From positions 1-64,000 of the forward strand of contig NZ_JACHHY010000010.1 of NCBI RefSeq assembly GCF_014202905.1: a stretch of DNA of 64,000 nt, given 5' to 3'. Under the pieces are notes generated by a model, which saw only the letters and a list, made by a program, of their open reading frames with translations, ran no database searches and was not told where the DNA came from. Source of the stretch: Chitinivorax tropicus (GTDB lineage: Bacteria; Pseudomonadota; Gammaproteobacteria; Burkholderiales; SCOH01). Shown here in pieces: positions 19,690-27,422 of this stretch. The position numbers and the translations under genes are program-made. Within the stretch, counting starts at the first letter, position 1; each line of letters starts with the position of its first letter.

Positions 19690-20418
19690 ATGAGCGAAAT
19701 CCGCGCCAGCCGGCCTGCCGGCACACCGCTTTGGATCAGTATCGAAGCGGCATTGAATGACGATATCCTGCAAGGCCGACTTCAAGGGCGGCTGCCGAAT
19801 GAGCAACAGCTGGCCGATCGTTTCCATGTCAACCGCCATACCGTCCGCCAGGCCGTGCAGTCGCTACAGGCCAAAGGCTTGGTGCGGGTCGAGCATGGGC
19901 GGGGCACTTTTGTGCAGGAGGACATGATCGACTATCGGCTGGGTCGCTCAAGCCGCTTTTCACACAGCCTGGCCCGTCAACATATGTTGGGCGATGTGGC
20001 CATCCAATCTTGCGCAACCGAGTTGGCCAGCGCCGATGTGGCTCACTTGCTTGACTTGCCGGTGGCGTCCCCGGTGCTGCGGGTGGAGTCACTGGATCTG
20101 GCCGATGACAAGGTGGTCAGCGTCTGCACACAGTATTTCCCGCTGCCTCGCTTTGAGGGTTTTGCCGACAACTACCGCACCCACACCAGCACAGCTGCGG
20201 CCTTTGCCGCCATCGGCATCGACCGTTTCTCCAGGGTATTGAGCCGGATCAGCGCCCGCCTGCCTTCCAGCCGCGTCGCCAAGGCGCTGCAACAGCCCAA
20301 GACCCAGCCGGTTCTCTATGTTGAAAGCGTTTACGCGGATGCCGATGGCGTACGCATCGAGTATGGCATCACACGATTCAATGGCCATGCGGTTCAGGTG
20401 GTGATTGAGCCGGACTGA
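19690..20418 (+). CDS. phnF: GntR-family regulator of phosphonate genes, PhnF type
   Basis: 242 residues. The N-terminal winged helix (about 10-75) contains NEQQLADRFHVNRHTVRQAVQSL and GRGTFVQE. The C-terminal UTRA ligand domain ends in EYGITRFNGHAVQVV. This HutC-subfamily plan, with the neighbouring AEP transport and degradation genes, fits PhnF-like repressors that sense phosphonate or phosphate status. The ATG at 19690 is favoured because the frame upstream lacks homology. A perfect 14-bp palindrome between this gene and phnS is its likely operator. Confidence 0.85.
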   Translation: MSEIRASRPAGTPLWISIEAALNDDILQGRLQGRLPNEQQLADRFHVNRHTVRQAVQSLQAKGLVRVEHGRGTFVQEDMIDYRLGRSSRFSHSLARQHMLGDVAIQSCATELASADVAHLLDLPVASPVLRVESLDLADDKVVSVCTQYFPLPRFEGFADNYRTHTSTAAAFAAIGIDRFSRVLSRISARLPSSRVAKALQQPKTQPVLYVESVYADADGVRIEYGITRFNGHAVQVVIEPD

Positions 20419-20433
20419 GCGACCCTGCCCGAC

Positions 20434-20491
20434 GATGTATATGTGATGGCCCACCCCGCCTGGGCCATCTGCTACCATTTCTATATACATC
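20434..20491 (+). promoter_or_regulatory. Large inverted repeat downstream of phnF
   Basis: An inner perfect hairpin GATGGCCCA-CCCCGCC-TGGGCCATC (20445-20469) is nested within outer arms GATGTATAT (20434-20442) and ATATACATC (20483-20491). It may end the phnF transcript. The outer arms also carry GATGT/ACATC half-sites like the operator at 20514-20527. Confidence 0.5.
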
Positions 20492-20513
20492 TGATTTTAA
20501 AATGAATTTAAAA

Positions 20514-20527
20514 GACATCTAGATGTC
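20514..20527. promoter_or_regulatory. Candidate PhnF operator upstream of phnS
   Basis: GACATCTAGATGTC is a perfect 14-bp palindrome, 64 bases upstream of the chosen phnS start. Its 11-base core ACATCTAGATG recurs at 25276-25286, just before phnW. GntR/HutC regulators bind short palindromes of this shape. Assignment to the adjacent regulator is inference. Confidence 0.6.
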
Positions 20528-20590
20528 ACAAAGCCGTCATCTTCGATCGATATACTGCCCACCATCCACTACCGATCAAGGATGACCGAC

Positions 20591-21607
20591 ATGCGCCTCT
20601 TGGCCCGCCTGTGTTCCGCTGCTGTCGCATTACTGGCCGCCGCCAGCCATGCCAACACCACGCTGACTGTATACACCGCATTGGAAGCCGATCAGATCAA
20701 GGCTTACCAACAGAAATTCGAAGAAACCTATCCGGACATCAAGCTGAAGTTTGTCCGCGAATCGACTGGCATCATCACCGCCAAGCTGCTGGCCGAAAAA
20801 GCCAACCCGCAAGCCGACGTGGTGATGGGTGTGGCAGCCTCATCGTTGCTGGTGTTGGAAAAGGAAGGCATGCTGCAAGGCTATTCGCCCAAAGATCTGG
20901 AAAAGCTCAGCAGTGGCTATGTGGATGATAGCCAGCCCCCTGCCTGGGTCGGCATGAATGTCTGGGCCAGTGCCATCTGCTTCAACACCGCTGAGGCAGC
21001 CAAGCTGGGCCTGAAAAAGCCGGAGAGCTGGCGGGATCTGCTCAAGCCTGAATACAAGGGCAAAATCGTGATGCCCAACCCGGCATCGAGCGGCACCGGT
21101 TATTTTGATGTCACTGCTTGGCTGAAGCTGTTTGGTGAAAAAGAGGGCTGGACCTATATGGACAAGCTGCATGAGAACATCGCGCAGTACACCCATTCTG
21201 GCTCCAAGCCATGCAAACAGGCTGCGGCGGGTGAGTTCCCGATCGGCATCTCTTTTGAATACCGGGCAGCCAAGCTGAAGGAAGGCGGCGCGCCGATCGA
21301 TGTGATCTTCCCCAAGGAAGGGCTGGGGTGGGATGTAGAAGCCACCGCGATCATGAAAGGCAGCCGCAACATCGATGCCGCCAGGAAGTTGGCTGACTGG
21401 GCCGCGTCGCGCCCGGCCAATGAGCTATATGAGAAGAACTTTGCTGTGGTCGCCATGCCTGGCGTGGCCAAGCCCAACCCGCACATTCCCGCCAATTATG
21501 AACAACTGCTGATCAAGCAGGACCTGCGCTGGTCTGCCGGTCAACGCGACCGCATTCTGGCAGAGTGGGCCAAGCGTTACGACAGCAAATCCGAGCCCAA
21601 GAAGTAA
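20591..21607 (+). CDS. phnS: 2-aminoethylphosphonate ABC transporter, periplasmic binding protein
   Basis: 338 residues. A signal peptide (MRLLARLCSAAVALLAAASHA) leads into TTLTVYTALEADQIKAYQQKFEETYP, the iron/AEP-type extracellular solute-binding fold. Middle motifs such as NPASSGTGYFDVTAW are typical of the PhnS group. It captures AEP in the periplasm for the PhnT/PhnUV importer. I chose the second ATG (20591), because AAGGA lies 8 bases before it and the signal peptide starts there. It is the first structural gene after the palindromic operator. Confidence 0.88.
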   Translation: MRLLARLCSAAVALLAAASHANTTLTVYTALEADQIKAYQQKFEETYPDIKLKFVRESTGIITAKLLAEKANPQADVVMGVAASSLLVLEKEGMLQGYSPKDLEKLSSGYVDDSQPPAWVGMNVWASAICFNTAEAAKLGLKKPESWRDLLKPEYKGKIVMPNPASSGTGYFDVTAWLKLFGEKEGWTYMDKLHENIAQYTHSGSKPCKQAAAGEFPIGISFEYRAAKLKEGGAPIDVIFPKEGLGWDVEATAIMKGSRNIDAARKLADWAASRPANELYEKNFAVVAMPGVAKPNPHIPANYEQLLIKQDLRWSAGQRDRILAEWAKRYDSKSEPKK

Positions 21608-21691
21608 TTCAGACCTGCCCAGGCAGCATGGGGCCAGGTTCGACAGCCCGCCCCAGCTGTCCGGTCTTCATCATCCGCCGGAATTCGAATC

Positions 21692-22291
21692 ATGTCAGAC
21701 GCCAGTAGCATGACCACCACACCATCCTTTGTCTTCACCGACCTCGATGCCATCCGTACCTGCCTGATCACCCAGGGCAGCACAGCCTATGGCGGCGAAG
21801 CCATCAGCCAACTCGAACATGCCTTGCAGGCGGCCCATGCAGCGGAACAGGCGGATGCATCGCCAGAGGTGATCATCGCCGCCTTGTTGCACGACATCGG
21901 CCACCTGGTGGCAGGGCAGCAGGATGACGATCTGGCGAATGGCATCGATGACCATCATGAAGCCATCGGCGCCAATGCATTGAAGGCGTTGTTCGGCCCG
22001 GCGGTCTGGCAGCCGATTGCGCTGCATGTGGCCGCTAAGCGCTATCTGTGTGCGACCGAGCCAGGCTATCTGGCCGGGCTGTCATTGGCCTCGCAACAGT
22101 CGCTGGCACTGCAAGGCGGGCCGATGGATGACGAGGCGGCAAGCCGATTCCGCCAGCGCCCCCATGCTGAAGCGGCCATCCTGGTGCGCCGGTTCGATGA
22201 TGAGGCCAAAGTGCCCAACCTGCCCACCCCCACATTGAAGCATTTCCTGGCCCTCGCCAAGCCCTTGTGCGCGGCTGATTCGATGTCATGA
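21692..22291 (+). CDS. Phosphonate-operon HD-domain oxygenase, PhnZ/TmpB-like
   Basis: 199 residues with the HD signature ALLHDIGHL (His67-Asp68, His71) and further His/Asp ligands (DDHHEAIGA) for a di-iron site. The segment Tyr33-Gly-Gly-Glu36 matches in spacing the Tyr/Glu pair that PhnZ uses for iron capping and substrate recognition. PhnZ and TmpB oxidatively cleave the C-P bond of 1-hydroxylated aminoethylphosphonates to glycine (or betaine) and phosphate. No PhnY/TmpA hydroxylase lies next to it. The protein may act on an imported hydroxy-AEP, or depend on a hydroxylase elsewhere, such as the PhyH protein at 9991. Confidence 0.8.
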   Translation: MSDASSMTTTPSFVFTDLDAIRTCLITQGSTAYGGEAISQLEHALQAAHAAEQADASPEVIIAALLHDIGHLVAGQQDDDLANGIDDHHEAIGANALKALFGPAVWQPIALHVAAKRYLCATEPGYLAGLSLASQQSLALQGGPMDDEAASRFRQRPHAEAAILVRRFDDEAKVPNLPTPTLKHFLALAKPLCAADSMS

Positions 22292-22384
22292 CCCCATCCA
22301 GCCTGTTGCCACCCACCAGCCCTGTACCAAGACGCGATCCGGCACGCCCCCTGAAACATGTCAATGAAATCTGGTGATTCACCC

Positions 22385-23524
22385 ATGAAAAATGATCTAC
22401 TTGCCTGGATGAAACCTGCCCACAGCCAGGAAGCGGAAACACCACAAGCCCCGTTCCTGGCCATCGATCAGCTTTCCAAACGGTTTGGTGCGCTGACGGT
22501 GCTGGCCGGTATCGATCTGGTCGTCCACAAAGGGGAATTCGTCTGCCTGCTGGGCCCGTCCGGTTGCGGCAAGACCACGCTGCTGCGCCAGGTCGCCGGT
22601 CTGGATCGCCCCGACAGCGGGCGAATCGTCATGAATGGCCGTGATGTCACCCAGCTGCCACCTGGGCAGCGTGATTACGGAATCGTGTTCCAGTCCTATG
22701 CGCTGTTCCCGAATCTGACGGTGGCGGACAACATCGGCTATGGCCTGCAGGGGCCACGGGCCACCCGCCAGCAACGAATCCGCTCGCTGCTGTCACTGAT
22801 CAATCTGGATGCCATAGCCGACCGCTACCCGGCGCAGCTATCCGGCGGCCAGCAGCAGCGCGTGGCCCTGGCCCGTGCGCTTGCCACTTCCCCCAGCCTG
22901 CTGTTGCTGGATGAACCGCTGTCAGCACTCGATGCGCAGGTTCGCCAGCACCTGCGGCAGGAAATCAAGGCCCTGCAACACACCTTGAACATCACCACCA
23001 TCATGGTGACCCATGATCAGGAAGAAGCGTTGACCATGGCGGATCGTATCGTCGTCATGCATCAAGGCCGTATCGAACAGATCGGCACGCCAGCCGAGAT
23101 TTATCACCAGCCCGCCACCCGCTTCGTGGCCAGCTTTGTCGGACAGGGGAATTGGCTGCACGCCCGGCCTGTCGGCAACGATCAGTTGCAGCTGGGTGAA
23201 TTGACCTTGCCCCGCCCAGCGGTGCTGCCACCAATCAACGCGCAAGGGCAGATCGAGCTGTTCTGCCGCCCTGAGCATATCGTGCTGCACCCGAATTGGC
23301 CTGCCGCCGGCGTCGCGACCGCCCTTGCCGACATCCAGCGCATCGAGCTGCTGGGGCCGATCTACCGCCTGCACCTGCACGTACCGGCCTGGGGCCAACA
23401 GACGGTGCTGGCCGATATCGGGCACCAGACCTTTTTCACGCAGGCAATCGCCCGCCAGCAACGCGTCACCATCTCGCTGCCGGATGCCAGCCAACTGCTG
23501 TTCGAAAGCGAGCCACGGCCATGA
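22385..23524 (+). CDS. phnT: 2-aminoethylphosphonate ABC transporter, ATPase
   Basis: 379 residues. It has Walker A GPSGCGKTT, the signature LSGGQQQRVALARAL, Walker B LLLLDEP, the H-loop VTHDQ, and a C-terminal TOBE regulatory domain (about 290-375). It energises import through the fused permease encoded next, with which it overlaps by 4 bases (ATGA at 23521). Start choice is uncertain: ATGs at 22358 and 22364 are also in frame, none with a strong Shine-Dalgarno site. Position between phnS and phnU identifies the substrate class. Confidence 0.88.
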   Translation: MKNDLLAWMKPAHSQEAETPQAPFLAIDQLSKRFGALTVLAGIDLVVHKGEFVCLLGPSGCGKTTLLRQVAGLDRPDSGRIVMNGRDVTQLPPGQRDYGIVFQSYALFPNLTVADNIGYGLQGPRATRQQRIRSLLSLINLDAIADRYPAQLSGGQQQRVALARALATSPSLLLLDEPLSALDAQVRQHLRQEIKALQHTLNITTIMVTHDQEEALTMADRIVVMHQGRIEQIGTPAEIYHQPATRFVASFVGQGNWLHARPVGNDQLQLGELTLPRPAVLPPINAQGQIELFCRPEHIVLHPNWPAAGVATALADIQRIELLGPIYRLHLHVPAWGQQTVLADIGHQTFFTQAIARQQRVTISLPDASQLLFESEPRP

Positions 23525-25218
23525 CCACCACGCTTTCACTGCCCGCCCCCCACAAGGCGCCGCGCTGGGATGGCGCCATGCTGGCCGCCCAAGGCACCAG
23601 CTGGCTGTGGGTCGGCTTGCTGGCGGTGGCAATCGGTCTGCCATTGGCCGCTATCCTCGGGCAGGCGTTCTTACCGCAGGATCAAGTCAGCCTGGCCGTA
23701 TTCCAGTCGTTGTTCGAGCAACCTGGATTCGCCCAGGCCGCCCGCCAGAGCTTGATTGCAGCCACGGCCACCACGCTGGTGGTGATCCCGATCGCATTCG
23801 CCTTTGCAGCCTGTCTGCAGCGGGTGGCACTGCCCGGCAAAGCAGGCTTCCGCCTGGTCATGTTGCTGCCATTGCTGGCGCCATCGCTGCTGCCGGGCAT
23901 CGCGCTGGTCTATCTGTTTGGTCATCAAGGCCTGCTGAAGAGCTGGTTGCCTGATGGCCAGGTCTACGGCCTGCCCGGCATCGTGCTGGGAGAGGTGTTC
24001 TACACCCTGCCCCATGCGCTGATGGTGCTGATGACCACGCTGGCCATCGGTGATCGGCGCCTGTACGAAGCGGCCACCACCCTCGGCGCGGGGCCGATCC
24101 GGCGCTTTCTGACCATCACCTTGCCCAGCGCCCGCTATGGCCTGATCTCGGCCAGCCTGCTGGTGTTCACGCTGGCCATCACCGATTTTGGCGTGCCCAA
24201 GGTAATTGGCGGGCAGTATGCGGTGCTGTCGGTCGATATCTACAAGCAGGTGGTTGGGCAACAGAATTTCCCACGTGGTGCAGCCATCGGCTTGTTGCTG
24301 TTGCTACCTGCCCTGCTGTCGTTTGTGATCGATCGGCTGGTGGCTCGCCGCCAACAGCTTGCCCTGGCCAATCGGGCCGAGCCGTTGCAAGCGATCCGCC
24401 ATCCTGCACTGGTGGCCTTGGCCACGGGCTTTTGCCTGCTGGTCAGCCTGGCACTGTGCAGCATGCTGGGCACTGCCATTGGGGCGGCATTCATCAAGAG
24501 CTGGCCGTATCAGCTGACCCCGACCCTGGCGCATTTCGACTTCGACAATGTGGATGGCGAGGGCTGGCTGGCCTTCACCCAAAGCCTGACGCTGGCTGGC
24601 GTGGCCGCCGTGGTGGGCACCATGGTGGTCCTGATCGGCGCTTGGCTCACCGAGCGCCTGCCATTACCCCGCTTTGCCCGCCAGAGCATCCAGGCCCTGG
24701 CCATGTTGCCGATGGCGGTACCGGGCCTGGTGTTGGGGCTGGGGTACATCTTTTTCTTCAACGCCCCTGGCAACCCCCTGCATGGCCTGTATGGCACGCT
24801 GCCCTTGCTGGTGATCTGTACCATCGCCCATTTCTATACCACCGCCCACCTCACTGCTGTCACCAGCCTGAAGCAGCTGAATGGTGAGCTGGAAGCCGTG
24901 GCGGCATCGCTTGGCGTCAGCTGCTGGCGGACATTGTGGCGGGTCACACTACCAGCCTCTTTGCCCGCGTTGCTGGACATGGCCCGCTACTTCTTTGTAT
25001 CCGCCATGACCACGGTGTCCGCCGTCGTGCTGCTGTATACCCCTGAGCACCCGCTGGCGGCCATTGCCGTGGTGCAGATGGATGACGCTGGCGATACCGC
25101 TGCCGCTGCCGCCATGGCGACCTTGATCGTGGCAGCCAACCTACTGGCCTGCCTGGTGTTCAACCTGCTGACACGCGGCGTTGCCCGCCGCTCGATGCGC
25201 TGGCGGCAGGCTGGCTGA
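23521..25218 (+). CDS. phnU: 2-aminoethylphosphonate ABC transporter, fused permease (PhnU-PhnV)
   Basis: 565 residues with about twelve membrane segments in two homologous halves. Each half carries an EAA loop: YEAATTLGAGPIRRFLTITLP in the first (shown to 20 residues only in part) and EAVAASLGVSCWRTLWRVTLP in the second. This is a double-domain permease, as in FbpB-like systems, and matches the PhnU2 type of AEP importer, where a single chain replaces PhnU and PhnV. Translation is coupled to phnT by the ATGA overlap. A strong terminator follows at 25242. Confidence 0.87.
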   Translation: MTTTLSLPAPHKAPRWDGAMLAAQGTSWLWVGLLAVAIGLPLAAILGQAFLPQDQVSLAVFQSLFEQPGFAQAARQSLIAATATTLVVIPIAFAFAACLQRVALPGKAGFRLVMLLPLLAPSLLPGIALVYLFGHQGLLKSWLPDGQVYGLPGIVLGEVFYTLPHALMVLMTTLAIGDRRLYEAATTLGAGPIRRFLTITLPSARYGLISASLLVFTLAITDFGVPKVIGGQYAVLSVDIYKQVVGQQNFPRGAAIGLLLLLPALLSFVIDRLVARRQQLALANRAEPLQAIRHPALVALATGFCLLVSLALCSMLGTAIGAAFIKSWPYQLTPTLAHFDFDNVDGEGWLAFTQSLTLAGVAAVVGTMVVLIGAWLTERLPLPRFARQSIQALAMLPMAVPGLVLGLGYIFFFNAPGNPLHGLYGTLPLLVICTIAHFYTTAHLTAVTSLKQLNGELEAVAASLGVSCWRTLWRVTLPASLPALLDMARYFFVSAMTTVSAVVLLYTPEHPLAAIAVVQMDDAGDTAAAAAMATLIVAANLLACLVFNLLTRGVARRSMRWRQAG

Positions 25219-25241
25219 TCGATACCCATTGTTTACACAGG

Positions 25242-25263
25242 CCGGGCCTTGCCCGGTTTTTTT
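25242..25263 (+). terminator. Rho-independent terminator after the AEP importer
   Basis: CCGGGC-CTT-GCCCGG forms a 6-bp GC stem followed immediately by seven T residues. It separates transporter genes from phnW. Only about 35 bases remain before the phnW start, so catabolic genes either rely on read-through or use a promoter overlapping this region. Confidence 0.85.
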
Positions 25264-25275
25264 GAAAACCAAAAC

Positions 25276-25286
25276 ACATCTAGATG
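25276..25286. promoter_or_regulatory. Second candidate PhnF operator, before phnW
   Basis: ACATCTAGATG repeats the 11-base core of the palindrome at 20515-20525 exactly and lies between the terminator and the preferred phnW start. A repressor here could block elongation past the terminator or a nearby promoter. Confidence 0.5.
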
Positions 25287-25298
25287 ACTGGACGCATG

Positions 25299-26414
25299 AT
25301 GAGAGAACCGATTCTGCTGACCCCCGGCCCGCTGACGACGAGCCTGACCACCAAAACAGCCATGCTGCATGATTGGGGATCATGGGATACCAGCTTCAAC
25401 CAGCTCACCGCTTCGGTCTGCCACGATCTGCTGGCCATTGTGCATGGCGAAGCCAGCCATGTCTGCGTCCCCCTGCAGGGCTCGGGCACGTTTGCGGTCG
25501 AAGCGGCCATCGGCAATCTGGTGCCGCGCACCGGCAAGCTGCTGGTCTTGGTCAATGGCGCATATGGCAAACGCATGGCTCAAGCTGCAGAGGTGATTGG
25601 CCGCCAGGTGTGCGTGCTGGAGACAGCGGACGACACCCCCCCCAGCCCTGCCGATGTTGCCGGGAGGCTCGCTGCCGACCCGGCCATCACCCATGTCGGG
25701 CTGATCCATTGTGAAACCAGCACCGGCCTGCTGAACCCCTTGACCGAGATCGCCGAGGTGGTCGCCCAGGCTGGCAGACAGCTGATCGTCGATGCCATGT
25801 CCTCCTTCGGTGCACTGCCGATCGACCTGCGTAGCTTGTCCATCCAGGCGATCATCGCCTCCAGCAACAAATGCCTGGAAGGCGTGCCCGGCATGGGGTT
25901 CGTAATCGCCAACCGGGCGGCCTTGCTGGCCAGCAAGGGGCAGTCGCATTCGCTGGCGATGGATCTGTGTGATCAATATGAATACATGCAACGGACCGGC
26001 CAATGGCGCTACACCCCACCGACCCATGTGGTGGCGGCGCTGCGTGCCGCGTTGGATCAATACCTGCAGGCAGGCGGCCAGGCCGCGCGCCTGGCACGTT
26101 ACCAGCACAATGCCGACTGCCTGCGCAATGGCCTGCGCAAGCTGGGCTTGCGCCCATTTCTGCCAGAGGCCGCCCAGGCGCCGATCATTTTGACCTTTCA
26201 CGCCCCTGCACACCCAGGCTACCAATTCCGCCCATTCTATGAAGCCGTGCGTGCGCAAGGCTTCATTCTCTACCCTGGGAAGCTGACCCAGATCGAAACC
26301 TTCCGTGTCGGCTGCATCGGCGCCATCGACCAGGCGGAGATCGAACAGGCGGTGGCCGCCATCGGCCGCATTTTGCAACAGTTGGGCTGGATCAATCAGG
26401 AGACCACAGCATGA
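25299..26414 (+). CDS. phnW: 2-aminoethylphosphonate-pyruvate transaminase
   Basis: PLP enzyme that transfers the AEP amino group to pyruvate, giving phosphonoacetaldehyde and alanine. 371 residues, beginning [16 protein letters not shown]. The Schiff-base lysine is in [12 protein letters not shown] (K191 in this numbering) and the PLP-binding aspartate in [10 protein letters not shown]. ATGs at 25284 and 25296 are in frame. I chose 25299 because GGA lies 6 bases before it and the operator-like palindrome then stays outside the coding region. Its stop overlaps the phnX start (ATGA), so the two are translationally coupled. Confidence 0.94.
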   Translation: MREPILLTPGPLTTSLTTKTAMLHDWGSWDTSFNQLTASVCHDLLAIVHGEASHVCVPLQGSGTFAVEAAIGNLVPRTGKLLVLVNGAYGKRMAQAAEVIGRQVCVLETADDTPPSPADVAGRLAADPAITHVGLIHCETSTGLLNPLTEIAEVVAQAGRQLIVDAMSSFGALPIDLRSLSIQAIIASSNKCLEGVPGMGFVIANRAALLASKGQSHSLAMDLCDQYEYMQRTGQWRYTPPTHVVAALRAALDQYLQAGGQAARLARYQHNADCLRNGLRKLGLRPFLPEAAQAPIILTFHAPAHPGYQFRPFYEAVRAQGFILYPGKLTQIETFRVGCIGAIDQAEIEQAVAAIGRILQQLGWINQETTA

Positions 26415-27238
26415 GCACACGTTATCAACAATTGGAAGCAGTGATTTTCGACTGGGCAGGAACCGTCGTGGATTTCGGCTCATTCGCGCCCACGCGCGTC
26501 TTGTTGGATGTCTTCGCCAGCGTCGGCGTGCCAGTCACCCTGGAGGAAGCACGGGTTCCGATGGGGCTGGCCAAGTGGGATCACATCCAGGCATTGGGCC
26601 AGCTGCCGACGGTTGCTGAACGCTGGCAGCAGCAGATGGGCCGCCCCATGACCGATGCCGATGTCGATCGGCTCTACCACCAATTCCTGCCGTTGCAGGT
26701 CAAGCAGGTCGGGGACTACTCCCAGCTGATCCCCGGTGCATTGGAAACCATCCAGACCTTGCGGCGTGAGGGCCTGAAGATCGGCAGTTGCTCGGGTTAC
26801 CCACGTGTGGTGATGGATGCGCTGCTGCCCATTGCCGCCGCTCGTGGTTACCAGCCCGACCATACCGTCGCCACCGACGACCTGCCCGCCGGTGGCCGGC
26901 CTGGGCCATGGATGGCACTGGCGAACGTACTGGCGCTGGGCATCGGTGACGTCCGACACTGCGTGAAGGTGGATGACACCGTCCCCGGCATTGAAGAGGG
27001 GCTACGCGCCGGCATGTGGACAGTCGGGCTCGCGGCCAGCGGCAATGCGGTCGGGCTCACTGCCGAGGCATGGTTTGCGCTGACCCCGGCACAGCAGGCC
27101 GAGCGACGTGCCCCAGCAGTGGCGCAGTTGAAACAGGCGGGCGCTCATTTTGTGATCGACACACTGAATGACCTGCCCGAGGTGCTGGACTGGATCGACC
27201 AGCAGCTGCGCAAAGGTGCTGTCGTCACGGGCGCGTAG
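26411..27238 (+). CDS. phnX: Phosphonoacetaldehyde hydrolase (phosphonatase)
   Basis: Cleaves the C-P bond of phosphonoacetaldehyde to acetaldehyde and phosphate. HAD-fold protein of 275 residues. The nucleophile Asp14 is in FDWAGT, where Ala replaces the second Asp as is diagnostic for phosphonatase. The Schiff-base Lys55 is in MGLAKWDH, and motif III is [13 protein letters not shown]. It is directly coupled to phnW. Together PhnW and PhnX give the classical AEP degradation route. Confidence 0.95.
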   Translation: MSTRYQQLEAVIFDWAGTVVDFGSFAPTRVLLDVFASVGVPVTLEEARVPMGLAKWDHIQALGQLPTVAERWQQQMGRPMTDADVDRLYHQFLPLQVKQVGDYSQLIPGALETIQTLRREGLKIGSCSGYPRVVMDALLPIAAARGYQPDHTVATDDLPAGGRPGPWMALANVLALGIGDVRHCVKVDDTVPGIEEGLRAGMWTVGLAASGNAVGLTAEAWFALTPAQQAERRAPAVAQLKQAGAHFVIDTLNDLPEVLDWIDQQLRKGAVVTGA

Positions 27239-27282
27239 CCCACGCTGAATCAGGCGCTGGGGCAAGACCTGCATTGCACACG

Positions 27283-27302
27283 CCGCATGGCGCGCCATGC
27301 GG
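27283..27302. promoter_or_regulatory. Perfect 20-bp palindrome between phnX and the FAD oxidoreductase gene
   Basis: The bases from CCGCATGGCG to CGCCATGCGG read the same on both strands. As RNA it would be a GC-rich hairpin with almost no loop; as DNA it could be an operator. There is no T-tract, so an intrinsic terminator is unlikely. Confidence 0.4.
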
Positions 27303-27422
27303 GCGGGGGCCGTACAGATTGCCCCAGAGTCGGCGCGGCCCAGCAGGGGCCTGCTTTGCCGGGCGCGTTGGCAGCCCATCCAGAGCCCCCACGATAGGAA
27401 CCGTTTTTCACGAGGCACCCCC

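Noticed and set aside
25380-26483. 367-residue frame antisense to phnW
   Set aside because: GC-rich coding DNA often leaves long antisense frames; no start signal or homology.
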